NCBI GenBank assembly: GCA_050291465.1
Contig: JBNKJV010000008.1
Span: 73,006-137,005 of the forward strand
Length of the DNA stretch: 64,000 nt
Reading direction: 5' to 3'
Source of the DNA: CBFDBF01 sp050291465
GTDB lineage: Bacteria > Pseudomonadota > Gammaproteobacteria > Chromatiales > Chromatiaceae
The position numbers were made by a program, and so were the translations under genes. Below, piece after piece: positions 8,100 to 16,001 of this stretch. Each line of letters begins with the position of its first letter. Position 1 is the first letter of the stretch. The notes below the pieces were generated by a model, which saw nothing but the letters and a program-made list of their open reading frames with translations, searched no databases and was not told the origin of the DNA.

Positions 8100-9380
8100 A
8101 TGAACAAAAAACTACTCACTGTGGCGGTCTCTGCCGCCCTGGCCTCTCCGGCCGTGCTGGCCGGCGACGTCACCATGTACGGTCAGGTGCATATCGCCAC
8201 CTCCAGCTACGACTCCGAGATCGACAGCGGCGACGGCTGGGACGTCTCCAGCCACGCCACCCGTCTCGGCTTCAAGGGCAGTGAGGACCTGGGGGGCAAC
8301 CTGAAGGCCATCTGGCAGATCGAGCTGGGTATCGCCGCTTCCGACGACAGTGATGACGCCGAAGGTGGCAATACCACCAACAACGCGGACGGTCTCAGTT
8401 ACCGCAACACTTTCGTGGGGCTCTCAGGCAACTGGGGTACCGCCCTGATCGGTCGCCACGACACCCCGCTGAAGATCTCCACCGGATCCCTGGACCTGTT
8501 CTCCGACACCATCGCCGACTACAACAGCAACGGTGCCGATGACGAACTCAACGGGGCCGGCAACCTGACCGCGTTCGTTCCTACCGACAGCACCAGCGAG
8601 TGGGCGGCCATTCCGCTGCTGGCGGGTCAGAGCCTGGGTTTTGTGGACCTGCGGGTGGATCAGGCCATCGCCTACATCAGCCCCACCTGGAACGGTCTGA
8701 CCATCGCCGGCGCCATCGTGCAGCCGGGTATGGATTCCAATGTCCAGCACGGCTCCGGCCAGATGTATGCCAACAGCGCCGACGGCTTTGCCGATGCCTA
8801 CTCGCTGGCGGGCATGTACAGCAACGGTCCTTTCTATGCCTCTCTGGCCTGGGAGTACATCTCCGAGGACCTGATGGAGGAGCTGATGCGGGCCAGTCCC
8901 GGAGGTATTGGTGACGAAAGTGACGGCCAGGGCTATACCCAGGAAGAGCGCCGCTGGCGCCTGGGCCTGGGTTACACCGCCAACGGCATGCACGTGGGCT
9001 TCGTGTTTGAAGACCAGGATCATGCCATCGTGGGTATCGATGCCAAGCGCTGGCAGCTGAGCGGTTCCTACACCGTGGGCAACAACGTCATCAAGGCCAT
9101 GTACGGCGAGAACGAGGTGGAGGTGTCCCAGAGCGGTGCCGACGCCCTCGACGACGGCGACTCCTACCTGGTGGACGGTACCTCCATCGATTCCAGCGAT
9201 TACCGGGGATTTGACATCCGCCAGTGGGCTATCGGCCTGGACCACAACTTCTCCAAGCGCACCAAGGCCTATATCGTCTATACCGATGTGGAAGTGGACC
9301 AGCAGGCCGGCACTGACACCAACGTCGATAAGGACGGCTCCTGGGACGGTTTCTCCCTCGGCCTGATACACAAGTTCTGA
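8100..9380 (+). CDS. outer-membrane porin 1 of the tandem array
   Basis: A 426-residue general-diffusion porin of the Neisseria/beta-gammaproteobacterial trimeric type. Signal peptide is residues 1-21 (ending SPAVLA), followed by the typical first strand GDVTMYGQVHIATSSYD. Conserved blocks include ATRLGFKGSEDLGG, WQIELGIAA, the acidic segment SDDSDDAEGG, YRNTFVGLSG and the constriction-loop region GRHDTPLKISTGSLDLF. It ends HKF, the C-terminal aromatic signal for BAM-mediated insertion. The start at 8100 is preferred over the upstream open frame because it begins the signal peptide. It forms an apparent transcription unit with porin 2. Long reverse-strand open frames across it are codon-bias shadows. 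Confidence 0.93.
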   Translation: MNKKLLTVAVSAALASPAVLAGDVTMYGQVHIATSSYDSEIDSGDGWDVSSHATRLGFKGSEDLGGNLKAIWQIELGIAASDDSDDAEGGNTTNNADGLSYRNTFVGLSGNWGTALIGRHDTPLKISTGSLDLFSDTIADYNSNGADDELNGAGNLTAFVPTDSTSEWAAIPLLAGQSLGFVDLRVDQAIAYISPTWNGLTIAGAIVQPGMDSNVQHGSGQMYANSADGFADAYSLAGMYSNGPFYASLAWEYISEDLMEELMRASPGGIGDESDGQGYTQEERRWRLGLGYTANGMHVGFVFEDQDHAIVGIDAKRWQLSGSYTVGNNVIKAMYGENEVEVSQSGADALDDGDSYLVDGTSIDSSDYRGFDIRQWAIGLDHNFSKRTKAYIVYTDVEVDQQAGTDTNVDKDGSWDGFSLGLIHKF

Positions 9381-9460
9381 GTTTACTTAGGGTCTCGAAG
9401 TAGGAACGATCCGGTGCCAGGGCGGGTGTAAATATAATTAACCATTATAGGTAGTCAGAG
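9381..9460 (+). repeat. porin intergenic spacer, copy 1 of 3
   Basis: The 80-bp spacer between porins 1 and 2 shares the core ccagggcgggtgtaaatata and the ending aggtagtcagag before the ATG with the spacers at 12013-12090 and 13222-13299. The three differ at only scattered positions, so spacer and gene were duplicated as a unit. Confidence 0.8.
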
Positions 9461-10729
9461 ATGAATAAAAAACTTCTTTCCGTGGCGGTCTCCGCCGCCC
9501 TGGCCTCTCCGGCCGTGCTGGCCGGCGACGTCACTATGTACGGTCAGGTGCATATCGCCACCTCCAGCTACGACTCCGATATCGACAGCGGCGACGGCTG
9601 GGACGTCTCCAGCCACGCCACCCGTCTCGGCTTCAAGGGCAGCGAGGACCTGGGGGGCAGCCTGAAGGCGATCTGGCAGATCGAATTGGGTATTGCCGCT
9701 TCCGACGACAGTGATGACGCCGAGGGTGGCAATACCACCAACAACGCGGACGGTCTCAGTTACCGCAACACCTTCGTCGGCCTCTCCGGCAACTGGGGTA
9801 CCGCCCTGATCGGTCGCCACGACACCCCGCTGAAGATCTCCACCGGTTCCCTGGACCTGTTCTCCGACACCATCGCCGACTACAACAACAACGGTGCCGA
9901 TGACGAGCTCGACGGGGCCGGTAACCGGACCGCATTTTCCCCCACGGATACCTGGAGCGAATGGGCGGCCATTCCGCTGCTGGCGGGTCAGAGCCTGGGT
10001 TTTGTGGACCTGCGGGTGGATCAGGCCATCGCCTACATCAGCCCCACCTGGAACGGTCTGACCATCGCCGGCGCCATCGTGCAGCCGGGTATGGACTCCA
10101 ACGTTCCTCATGGTACCCAGATGTACGCCAACAGCGCCGACGGTTTTGCCGATGCCTACTCCCTGGCTGCCATGTACAGCAACGGTCCCTTCTACGCCTC
10201 TCTGGCCTGGGAGTACATCTCCGAGGATCTGATGGAGGAGCTGATGCGGGCCAGTCCCGGAGCTCTTGGTTGGGAAGATGACGGCCAGGGCTATACCCAG
10301 GAAGAGCGCCGCTGGCGTCTGGGTCTGGGTTACACCGCCAACGGCATGCATGTGGGCTTCGTGTTTGAAGACCAGGATCATGCGGTGGTGGGTATCGATG
10401 CCAAGCGCTGGCAGCTGAGCGGTTCCTACACCATGGGCAACAACGTCATCAAGGCCATGTACGGCGAGAACGAGGTGGAGGTGTCACCGAGCGGTCAAGA
10501 TGCCCTGGACGACGGTGATACGTTTCTGGTGGGCGGCAGTTTCATACCGTCTGACTACAGGGGGTTTGACGTGCGTCAGTGGGCCCTCGGAGTGGATCAC
10601 AACTTCTCCAAGCGCACCAAGGCCTATTTTGTCTATACGGATGTTGACGTGGACCAGCTCACAAATAGCAACCTCGACAGCAACGGCTCCTGGGACGGTT
10701 TCTCCATCGGCCTGGTGCACAAGTTCTGA
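9461..10729 (+). CDS. outer-membrane porin 2 of the tandem array
   Basis: A 422-residue porin, the closest relative of porin 1: both share the longer loop ending SEWAAIPLLAGQSLG, the loop MYANSADGFADAY and the insert DGQGYTQEERRWRLG, which the other porins lack. Signal peptide 1-21, first strand GDVTMYGQ, C-terminal HKF. Differences from porin 1 concentrate in exposed loops: the stretch after GAGN (about 155-170), the segment after QPGMDSNV, and the last two loops before the C-terminal strands. A strong terminator at 10766-10792 ends the porin 1-2 unit. Confidence 0.93.
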   Translation: MNKKLLSVAVSAALASPAVLAGDVTMYGQVHIATSSYDSDIDSGDGWDVSSHATRLGFKGSEDLGGSLKAIWQIELGIAASDDSDDAEGGNTTNNADGLSYRNTFVGLSGNWGTALIGRHDTPLKISTGSLDLFSDTIADYNNNGADDELDGAGNRTAFSPTDTWSEWAAIPLLAGQSLGFVDLRVDQAIAYISPTWNGLTIAGAIVQPGMDSNVPHGTQMYANSADGFADAYSLAAMYSNGPFYASLAWEYISEDLMEELMRASPGALGWEDDGQGYTQEERRWRLGLGYTANGMHVGFVFEDQDHAVVGIDAKRWQLSGSYTMGNNVIKAMYGENEVEVSPSGQDALDDGDTFLVGGSFIPSDYRGFDVRQWALGVDHNFSKRTKAYFVYTDVDVDQLTNSNLDSNGSWDGFSIGLVHKF

Positions 10730-10765
10730 GGTTCTTGAGCTGTTATGGAGTAGCTGCATGAAAAT

Positions 10766-10792
10766 ACGGGGCCCTCGGGCCCCGTGTTGTTT
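10766..10792 (+). terminator. Rho-independent terminator after porin 2
   Basis: An acggggcc / ggccccgt stem closed by a very short loop is followed by a T-rich run (gttgttt). It is nearly identical in sequence to the terminator after porin 6, as expected if both descend from one ancestral gene end. Confidence 0.8.
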
Positions 10793-10848
10793 CAAGGTTT
10801 GATAGAAGATCTTTAGGGACTGATCAACAAGCGGGAGAGATCCAGAAG

Positions 10849-12012
10849 ATGAAGCGACGTGAAAACATGCTCACCGCGGCAATCGCCGCCACCCTGGCCG
10901 CCCCCGCCGCCATGGCGGGAGACGTGACCGTATATGGTCAGGTGCATATCGCCACCTCCAGCTACGATTCGGAACGGGATACCGGTGACGGCTGGGATAT
11001 CTCCAGTCACGCCAGCCGTCTCGGCTTCAAGGGCAGCGAGGACCTGGGGGGGGACCTGAAGGCCATCTGGCAGATCGAGCTGGGCATCGCCGCCTCCGAT
11101 GACGCGGATGACGACGAAGGCGGCAATACCACCAACAACGCCGACGGCCTCAGCTACCGCAACACCTTCGTGGGGCTCTCCGGCAACTGGGGTACCGCAC
11201 TCATCGGCCGTCACGACACCCCGATGAAGATCTCCACCGGTTCCCTGGATCTGTTTGCCGATACCATCGCCGATTACAACAACAACGGTGCCGACGACGA
11301 GTTGATCGGCGCCGGTACCCTTACATCGCTTCCGATCATGATTTTTCAGGGTCTCGGTTTCGTGGATCTGCGGGTGGATCAGGCCATCGCCTATGTCAGC
11401 CCGAATCTGAACGGCCTGACCCTGGCGGGCGCCATCGTGCAGCCTGGTATGGACCGCACCACCGGTTCCTCCACCAATGCGGATGGTTTTGCCGAGGCCT
11501 ACTCGCTGGCGGCCATGTACAGCAACGGCCCCTTCTACGCCTCCCTGGCCTGGGAACGGCTCTCGGAGGATCTGGTGGAGGAGTTGGTCGATGCGAATAC
11601 TTCGATGCAGGCGGTGCTGGGAGAAGACACCCGCTGGCGCCTGGGTCTGGGCTACACCGCCAACGGTTTTCATGTGGGCTTTGTATATGAAGATCAGGAT
11701 ATGGTGTTGGCGGGTTCCGATGCGAAACGCTGGCAGCTGAGCGGTTCCTACACCTTCGGCAACAACGTGATCAAGGCTATGTACGGAGAGAACGAGATTG
11801 AAGATCTGTACGTGGGCGGGGCACCCCCAACCTTCGATTTCGATGTGGACCAGTGGGCGGTCGGTCTGGACCACAATTTCTCCAAGCGCACCAGGGCCTA
11901 TGTGGTGTATACCGACGTGGATACGGACTTGAGCGATCCCGGCGGGGCAGGAGGTATTGTTGCCAACACGGCCTGGGACGGTTTTTCCCTCGGGCTGGTG
12001 CACAAATTCTGA
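10849..12012 (+). CDS. outer-membrane porin 3 of the tandem array
   Basis: A 387-residue porin that starts the second block of the array. The signal peptide differs from its neighbours (MKRRENMLTAAIAATLAAPAAMA, about 23 residues; a second Met at residue 7 is an alternative start), and a gggagag Shine-Dalgarno-like sequence precedes it. The mature part begins GDVTVYGQ and keeps the common acidic segment and GRHDTPMKISTGSLDLF. The loop after GAGT is short (LTSLPIMIFQGLG), a hallmark shared with porin 4. C-terminal HKF. No convincing promoter is visible in the 50 bp between the porin 2 terminator and this start. Confidence 0.92.
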   Translation: MKRRENMLTAAIAATLAAPAAMAGDVTVYGQVHIATSSYDSERDTGDGWDISSHASRLGFKGSEDLGGDLKAIWQIELGIAASDDADDDEGGNTTNNADGLSYRNTFVGLSGNWGTALIGRHDTPMKISTGSLDLFADTIADYNNNGADDELIGAGTLTSLPIMIFQGLGFVDLRVDQAIAYVSPNLNGLTLAGAIVQPGMDRTTGSSTNADGFAEAYSLAAMYSNGPFYASLAWERLSEDLVEELVDANTSMQAVLGEDTRWRLGLGYTANGFHVGFVYEDQDMVLAGSDAKRWQLSGSYTFGNNVIKAMYGENEIEDLYVGGAPPTFDFDVDQWAVGLDHNFSKRTRAYVVYTDVDTDLSDPGGAGGIVANTAWDGFSLGLVHKF

Positions 12013-12090
12013 GTTTGCTTAGGATCTTAGGTAAGGACGATTCGGTACCAGGGCGGGTGTAAATATAATTAACAATTTAGGTAGTCAGAG
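12013..12090 (+). repeat. porin intergenic spacer, copy 2 of 3
   Basis: A 78-bp spacer between porins 3 and 4. It matches the spacers at 9381-9460 and 13222-13299 almost base for base, including the taaatataattaac block and the aggtagtcagag ending. Confidence 0.8.
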
Positions 12091-13221
12091 ATGAATAAAA
12101 AACTTCTTTCCGTGGCGGTCTCCGCCGCCCTGGCCTCTCCGGCCGTGCTGGCCGGTGACGTCACCATGTACGGCCAGGTGCATATCGCCACCTCCAGCTA
12201 TGACTCCGGGATCGACAGCGGCGACGGCTGGGATATATCCAGTCACGCCAGCCGTCTCGGCTTCAAGGGCAGCGAGGACCTGGGAGGCGACCTGAAGGCC
12301 ATCTGGCAGATCGAGCTGGGTATCGCCGCCTCCGACGACGAAGACGATGACGACGGCGGCAACACCACCAACAACGCCGACGGTCTCAGCTACCGCAACA
12401 CCTTCGTGGGGCTCTCCGGTAACTGGGGTACCGCCCTCATCGGTCGTCACGACACCCCGATGAAGATCTCCACCGCTTCCCTGGACCTGTTCTCCGATAC
12501 CATCGCCGATTACAACAACAACGGTGCCGACGATGAGTTGTTCGGGGCCGGTAATCTTACATCGCTCCCGATTCTGGTTTTTCAGGGTATCGGCTTCGTG
12601 GATCTGCGGGTGGACCAGGCTATTGCCTATGTCAGCCCGAATCTGAACGGCCTCACCCTGGCGGGCGCCATCGTGCAGCCGGGTATGGACCGTACCACCG
12701 GCGCCTCCACCAATGCCGATGGTTTTGCTGAGGCCTACTCGCTGGCGGCCATGTACAGCAACGGCCCCTTCTACGCCTCCTTTGCCTGGGAACGGCTCTC
12801 CGAGGATCTGGTGGAGGAGTTGGTCGACGCGAATACCTCAGCGCAGGCCGGGCTGGAGGAAGACACCCGTTGGCGTATGGGTCTGGGTTACACGGCCAAC
12901 GGTTTTCATGTGGGCTTCGTATACGAGAATCAGGATACAGTGTTGTCTGGTACTGATGCCCAGCGTTGGCAGATCAGCGGTTCCTACATCTTCGGCAATA
13001 ATGTAATCAAGGCCATGTACGGTGAAAACGAATTTGAAAACCTGGGAGTATCGAACAGGGATATAGATATCGACCAATGGGCCCTTGGGCTGGACCATAA
13101 CTTTTCCAAGCGCACTAAGGTTTACGCGGTCTACACGGATGTGGATGTGGACGTAAATCCCGCTTCGCCGATGGATCTTTCATGGGACGGTTTCTCTCTT
13201 GGTATGGTGCACAAATTTTGA
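12091..13221 (+). CDS. outer-membrane porin 4 of the tandem array
   Basis: A 376-residue porin, the shortest of the set. Its signal peptide and first about 30 codons match porins 1, 2 and 5, whereas its middle matches porin 3 (LTSLPILVFQGIGFVDLRVDQ, AYVSPNLNGLTLAGAIV). That mosaic pattern points to recombination between copies. The acidic segment is lengthened to DDEDDDDGG. Ser/Ala replacement in STASLDLF distinguishes it from the STGSLDLF of the others. The loop after YGENEF is very short, and the protein ends VHKF. Confidence 0.92.
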   Translation: MNKKLLSVAVSAALASPAVLAGDVTMYGQVHIATSSYDSGIDSGDGWDISSHASRLGFKGSEDLGGDLKAIWQIELGIAASDDEDDDDGGNTTNNADGLSYRNTFVGLSGNWGTALIGRHDTPMKISTASLDLFSDTIADYNNNGADDELFGAGNLTSLPILVFQGIGFVDLRVDQAIAYVSPNLNGLTLAGAIVQPGMDRTTGASTNADGFAEAYSLAAMYSNGPFYASFAWERLSEDLVEELVDANTSAQAGLEEDTRWRMGLGYTANGFHVGFVYENQDTVLSGTDAQRWQISGSYIFGNNVIKAMYGENEFENLGVSNRDIDIDQWALGLDHNFSKRTKVYAVYTDVDVDVNPASPMDLSWDGFSLGMVHKF

Positions 13222-13299
13222 GTTTGCTTAGGATCTGAAGTAAGGACGAACCGGTACCAGGGTGGGGGTAAATATAATTAACTATTTAGGTAGTCCGAC
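13222..13299 (+). repeat. porin intergenic spacer, copy 3 of 3
   Basis: A 78-bp spacer between porins 4 and 5, with the same layout as the copies at 9381-9460 and 12013-12090. Substitutions such as ggtgggggtaaat and the ending agtccgac mark it as a slightly older or separately drifting copy. Confidence 0.8.
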
Positions 13300-14460
13300 A
13301 TGAATAAAAAACTTCTTTCCGTGGCGGTCTCTGCCGCCTTGGCCTCTCCGGCCGTACTGGCCGGCGACGTCACCATGTACGGTCAGGTGCATATCGCCAC
13401 CTCCAGCTACGACTCCGAGATCGACAGCGGCGACGGCTGGGATATCTCCAGTCACGCCAGCCGTCTCGGCTTCAAAGGCAGCGAGGACCTGGGGGGCGAT
13501 CTGAAGGCCATCTGGCAGATCGAGCTGGGTATCGCCGCCTCCGACGACGAGGACGATAACGACGGCGGTGACACCACCAACAATGCCGACGGTCTCAGCT
13601 ACCGCAATACCTTCGTGGGTCTATCCGGCAACTGGGGTACCGCACTCATCGGTCGCCACGACACCCCGATGAAGATCTCCACCGGTTCCCTGGATCTCTT
13701 CTCCGACACCATCGCCGACTACAACAACAACGGCGCCGACGATGAACTCTCAGGAGCGGGTAATATCATGGGTGCGGGGCTACCGTTTTTTATCTGGCAA
13801 GGTCTGGGTTTCGTGGACCTGCGGGTGGACCAGGCTATCGCCTACATCAGCCCCACCTGGAACGGCCTGACCCTGGCGGGCGCCATCGTGCAGCCCGGCA
13901 TGGATCGCACCACCGGTTCCTCCACCAATGCCGATGGTTTTGCCGAGGCTTACTCGCTGGCCGCCATGTACAGCAACGGCCCGTTTTTCGCTTCTTTTGC
14001 CTGGGAGCGGGTAAACCAGGATCTGGTGGAAGAGCTGGTTGGAGCAAACACCAATGCACAGCGGATACTTGATGACGATACCCGTTGGCGCATGGGTTTG
14101 GGCTATACGTCCAACGGGATGCATGTAGGTTTTGTTTATGAACACCAGGATGTGCTGATGCAGGGCGCCGACGCCCAGCGCTGGCAGATCAGTGGTTCCT
14201 ACACTTTCGGCAACAATGTCATCAAGGCCATGTATGGCGAGAACGAGTTCGACGACTTACCTACATTTTGGGTTCCCGGGTCAACGACCTTTGATGTTGA
14301 CGTTGACCAGTGGGCGATCGGTCTGGACCACAACTTTTCCAAGCGTACCAAGGCCTACGTGGTTTACACGGACGTGGATTCGGATATCAACGGTCCATTT
14401 CTCGGAATTACTGAATACGCCTGGGACGGTTTCTCTCTCGGGCTGGTACACAAGTTCTGA
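13300..14460 (+). CDS. outer-membrane porin 5 of the tandem array
   Basis: A 386-residue porin. The first about 150 residues follow porin 4 closely (DDEDDNDGGDTTNNADG acidic segment). The loop after GAGN has its own sequence (IMGAGLPFFIWQGLG), and the next strand AYISPTWNGLTLAGAIV combines the porin 1/2 form with the porin 3/4 ending. Signal peptide 1-21, C-terminal VHKF. The late part (EFDDLPTFWVPGSTTF and DINGPFLGITEY) is unique in the set and uses less biased codons than the conserved blocks. A decayed terminator at 14489-14510 follows. Confidence 0.92.
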   Translation: MNKKLLSVAVSAALASPAVLAGDVTMYGQVHIATSSYDSEIDSGDGWDISSHASRLGFKGSEDLGGDLKAIWQIELGIAASDDEDDNDGGDTTNNADGLSYRNTFVGLSGNWGTALIGRHDTPMKISTGSLDLFSDTIADYNNNGADDELSGAGNIMGAGLPFFIWQGLGFVDLRVDQAIAYISPTWNGLTLAGAIVQPGMDRTTGSSTNADGFAEAYSLAAMYSNGPFFASFAWERVNQDLVEELVGANTNAQRILDDDTRWRMGLGYTSNGMHVGFVYEHQDVLMQGADAQRWQISGSYTFGNNVIKAMYGENEFDDLPTFWVPGSTTFDVDVDQWAIGLDHNFSKRTKAYVVYTDVDSDINGPFLGITEYAWDGFSLGLVHKF

Positions 14461-14488
14461 GTTTGCTTCAAGCAGAAGCATCCTGAAG

Positions 14489-14510
14489 ACGAGGCCTTCG
14501 GGCCGTGGTT
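14489..14510 (+). terminator. decayed terminator between porins 5 and 6
   Basis: acgaggccttcgggccgtgg lines up with the intact terminator after porin 6 (acggggccttcgggccccgt), but mismatches break the lower stem and the T-tract is missing. It probably no longer stops transcription efficiently, so porin 6 may be reached by read-through. Confidence 0.55.
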
Positions 14511-14570
14511 AGGGACAATGGCATGCCGGGGTCGGCGCAAACTTAAATTTAAACACTCAGCGGGAGTTTA

Positions 14571-15818
14571 ATGATGAACAGAAAACACCTACTTGCCACC
14601 GCCATCGCCGCCGCCCTGGCTGCTCCCGGCGCTATGGCCGGTGACGTTACCATGTACGGCCAGGTGCATATCGCCACCTCCAGCTATGACTCCGAGATCG
14701 ACACCGGAGACGGCTGGGATATCTCCAGCCACGCCAGCCGTCTCGGCTTCAAGGGTAGTGAGGACCTGGGGGGTGACCTGAAGGCCATCTGGCAGATCGA
14801 GCTGGGCATTGCCGCCTCTGATGACGCGGATGACGACGAAGGCGGCAACACCGTCAACAACGCCGACGGCCTCAGCTACCGCAACACCTTCGTGGGTCTC
14901 TCCGGCAACTGGGGTACTGCGGTCATCGGCCGTCACGACACCCCGATGAAGATCTCCACCGGTTCTCTGGACCTGTTCTCCGACACCATCGCCGACTACA
15001 ACGGCAACGGCGCGGATGACGAACTCAACGGTGCCGGTAATCTCGGATACGGGTTGCTTACCACTGCGCTTGTTCAGAGTATTCCGCTGCTCAACCAGCA
15101 GGGTCTCGGCTTCGTGGACCTGCGGGTGGATCAGGCCATCGCCTACATCAGCCCGAGCTTCAACGGCCTGACCCTGGCCGCCGCCATCGTACAGCCCGGA
15201 ATGGATCGCACCGGCAGCCTTCCCTATGATGCCGATGCGGCGGACGGTTTTGCCGAGGCCTACTCCGTGGCCGCTCTGTACAGCAACGGCCCCTTCTTCG
15301 CCTCTCTGGCGTGGGAGCGGATCGATGAGGATCTGGTGGAAGAGTTGCTCCGGGTGCATGTGGCCGCACAACCGGCCATCGGAGATGAAGACCGCTGGCG
15401 TTTGGGTCTGGGCTATACCGCCAACGGTATGCACGTGGGCTTCGTGTTTGAAGACCAGGATCACGCCGTCCAGGGTCTGGACGCCAAGCGCTGGCAGCTG
15501 AGCGGCTCTTACACCTTCGGTAACAACGTGATCAAGGCCATGTACGGCGAGAACGAGGTGGAGTGCTCCTTCTCCTGCGGCATTGCGCTGGCCACCGTTA
15601 CCGCAACCCTGCCGGACGGGACCCCGGTCATTCCGGGGATCTATGACGGCTACGACGTGGATCAGTGGGCCATCGGTATCGACCACAACTTCTCCAAGCG
15701 CACCAAGGCGTATCTGGTTTACACCGATGTGAATGTGGATCAGGGGCAGGACGTCATTCCTACGCAAACAGACGGTTCCTGGGACGGTTTCTCCCTTGGT
15801 CTTGTACATAAATTCTGA
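14571..15818 (+). CDS. outer-membrane porin 6 of the tandem array
   Basis: A 415-residue porin. Its signal peptide (MMNRKHLLATAIAAALAAPGAMA) differs from porins 1, 2, 4 and 5. The loop after GAGN is long (LGYGLLTTALVQSIPLLNQQGLG) and AYISPSFNGLTLAAAIV matches porin 7, making these two the nearest pair by motif. Uniquely it has two cysteines in a late loop (CSFSCG, about residues 325-330), which could form an extracellular disulfide. The second ATG at 14574 is an equally possible start; gcgggag lies upstream. C-terminal VHKF, and a strong terminator follows at 15843. Confidence 0.92.
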   Translation: MMNRKHLLATAIAAALAAPGAMAGDVTMYGQVHIATSSYDSEIDTGDGWDISSHASRLGFKGSEDLGGDLKAIWQIELGIAASDDADDDEGGNTVNNADGLSYRNTFVGLSGNWGTAVIGRHDTPMKISTGSLDLFSDTIADYNGNGADDELNGAGNLGYGLLTTALVQSIPLLNQQGLGFVDLRVDQAIAYISPSFNGLTLAAAIVQPGMDRTGSLPYDADAADGFAEAYSVAALYSNGPFFASLAWERIDEDLVEELLRVHVAAQPAIGDEDRWRLGLGYTANGMHVGFVFEDQDHAVQGLDAKRWQLSGSYTFGNNVIKAMYGENEVECSFSCGIALATVTATLPDGTPVIPGIYDGYDVDQWAIGIDHNFSKRTKAYLVYTDVNVDQGQDVIPTQTDGSWDGFSLGLVHKF

Positions 15819-15842
15819 GTCTTATCGTATCTAAAGCAGGGT

Positions 15843-15870
15843 AACGGGGCCTTCGGGCCCCGTTTTCTTT
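15843..15870 (+). terminator. Rho-independent terminator after porin 6
   Basis: A nine-base-pair stem aacggggcc / ggccccgtt is closed by a ttcg tetraloop and followed by tttctttt-like T-rich sequence. This is the strongest terminator of the array and ends the porin 3-6 block. Confidence 0.88.
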
Positions 15871-16001
15871 GCCCTAGGCGAAAATGAAGTGAGAGCAGCG
15901 TTTAGCCGGGGATTGTGCAGGGATTCCCCTCTTCACTCTGCAGCGAAAACCGCTCCTATGGTATTCTACGCTGCCTTGCAGACCCCGATTTCCAATCAAA
16001 C

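Noticed and set aside
8424..15809. Long reverse-strand open frames in each porin (300-400 residues)
   Set aside because: They recur because the porins are homologous and GC-biased; no start sites or motifs support them.
8100..15818. CRISPR or short tandem repeat array
   Set aside because: The repetition is whole genes with open frames and signal peptides, not short repeats with spacers.
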